Below are positions 63,370-64,000 of a stretch of DNA of 64,000 bases, piece after piece. The position numbers were made by a program, and so were the translations under genes. Each line of letters starts with the position of its first letter. Positions within the stretch are counted from its first letter, which is position 1. Source of the DNA: Cardiocondyla obscurior (lineage: Eukaryota; Arthropoda; Insecta; Hymenoptera; Formicidae); NCBI RefSeq assembly GCF_019399895.1, contig NC_091881.1:2854501-2918500 (forward strand). Reading direction: 5' to 3'. A model generated the notes under the pieces. That model did no database searches. It saw only the letters and a program-made list of their open reading frames with translations, and was not told the DNA's origin.

Positions 63370-64000
63370 CTGTAAGCACATATGATCGCTCGTACCGGAA
63401 CGCCTTCGGGCATTTATCGATATTAGAAAAATGATACACCACGAGATCGCGATAATTTTTTAAAAATTAATTATAATTGACGCCTTATTCTTTTATAGAT
63501 AAACAGGCGTGTAATTTAATAATTAAAGATGTATAAACTTTATATAAGATTTTTCCACTTAGTTAAATTACTGAAAGAATTTTGCTACTTATAAGCAGAA
63601 TATTTTTTTTAGACGTGTACGTTAATGAGTTTCGCCACATATGCGGATAGTTTGACCTACTAAGATTTTATTTCACGCACACGTGCACCGGTCGATACAT
63701 GAGATTCATATACAGGATGGTTAACTAGAAACGGAATATTCGAACGATTCTCATAGTTTCCCTTTTGATCGAAGAAAAATAGAGTAAAAGAATAATTTTA
63801 TATAATTCTTTTATATAATTCTATGAATATTAAAATAATGTGCTATAAGTTTATTAATAATTATTAATAATTCGAACATTTTGTTTGAATTAATTACACA
63901 AATAATTCAAATAATTTGTATAACTTCAAGAAAAGGTACTTAATTTTATTTAATATATGAAAAAAATGACAATTTTGGATGTACTTGCATTACCATTTGT
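63370..64000 (-). other. PAQR4: PAQR4 intron, incomplete
   Basis: AT-rich DNA upstream of the TTACAG acceptor. No exon resembling the PAQR4 N-terminus is seen before the window ends. Confidence 0.6.

Noticed and set aside
63370..63442. Extension of the PAQR4 exon to an ATG at 63442, whose last residues (YVLTG) look like a PAQR4 motif
   Set aside because: The motif would sit directly next to the membrane segment, skipping about 30 conserved residues. The good acceptor at 63370-63371 and the phase favour an intron.

Overview
The window looks like nuclear DNA from an insect, most likely a hymenopteran such as an ant. The genes carry GT-AG introns of about 70 bp to several kb, and the proteins they encode are typical of insects. 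The background alternates AT-rich tracts with CpG-rich blocks. The species call is inference; no species marker is present. There are no bacterial operons, phage genes or CRISPR arrays.

I rebuilt nine protein genes by joining exons whose splice sites and reading phases agree. In order: hedgehog (+, exons 2 and 3 only, 13581-15461, its first coding exon lying before base 1); a short TRPC-type cation channel (+, 17182-22916, 12 coding exons, 755 aa); Mlx/bigmax, a bHLH-leucine-zipper factor (-, 23642-25339, 246 aa); FBXO28-like F-box protein (-, 29350-31306, 474 aa); a GPI-anchor-type alpha carbonic anhydrase (+, 37275-42443, 329 aa); CCDC12, a spliceosome-associated protein (-, 42714-43351, 146 aa); a secreted glutamine-rich coiled-coil protein of unknown function (-, 46183-56253, 601 aa) whose first coding exon holds only three codons; FBXO9 (+, 57517-59728, 447 aa); and PAQR4 (-, 62299-63369, 5' part outside the window).

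The rest is intron and intergenic DNA. The first 13.6 kb is probably hedgehog intron 1 and may hold enhancers; it contains a diverged duplicated block. A CpG-rich, purine/pyrimidine-skewed block spans about 32.0-34.55 kb. The 8.3 kb between 47980 and 56244 is one intron. Repeats include a triplicated 182-bp unit at 56.63-57.18 kb, a 148-bp hairpin element at 60.2 kb with a related copy at 25.7 kb, a 257-bp inverted-repeat element at 38.4 kb, and a dimeric tRNA-like SINE candidate at 61.9-62.1 kb.

The genes do not form one pathway. Their arrangement is informative: TRPC/Mlx and carbonic anhydrase/CCDC12 are tail-to-tail pairs, the second with interlocked poly(A) signals. The Q-rich gene and FBXO9 are head-to-head and share a 1.26-kb upstream region that contains the triplicated repeat. 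I did not find a new multi-gene system. The least explained items are the Q-rich secreted gene with its micro first exon, the 182-bp triplication carrying splice-donor sequences, and the dimeric SINE.
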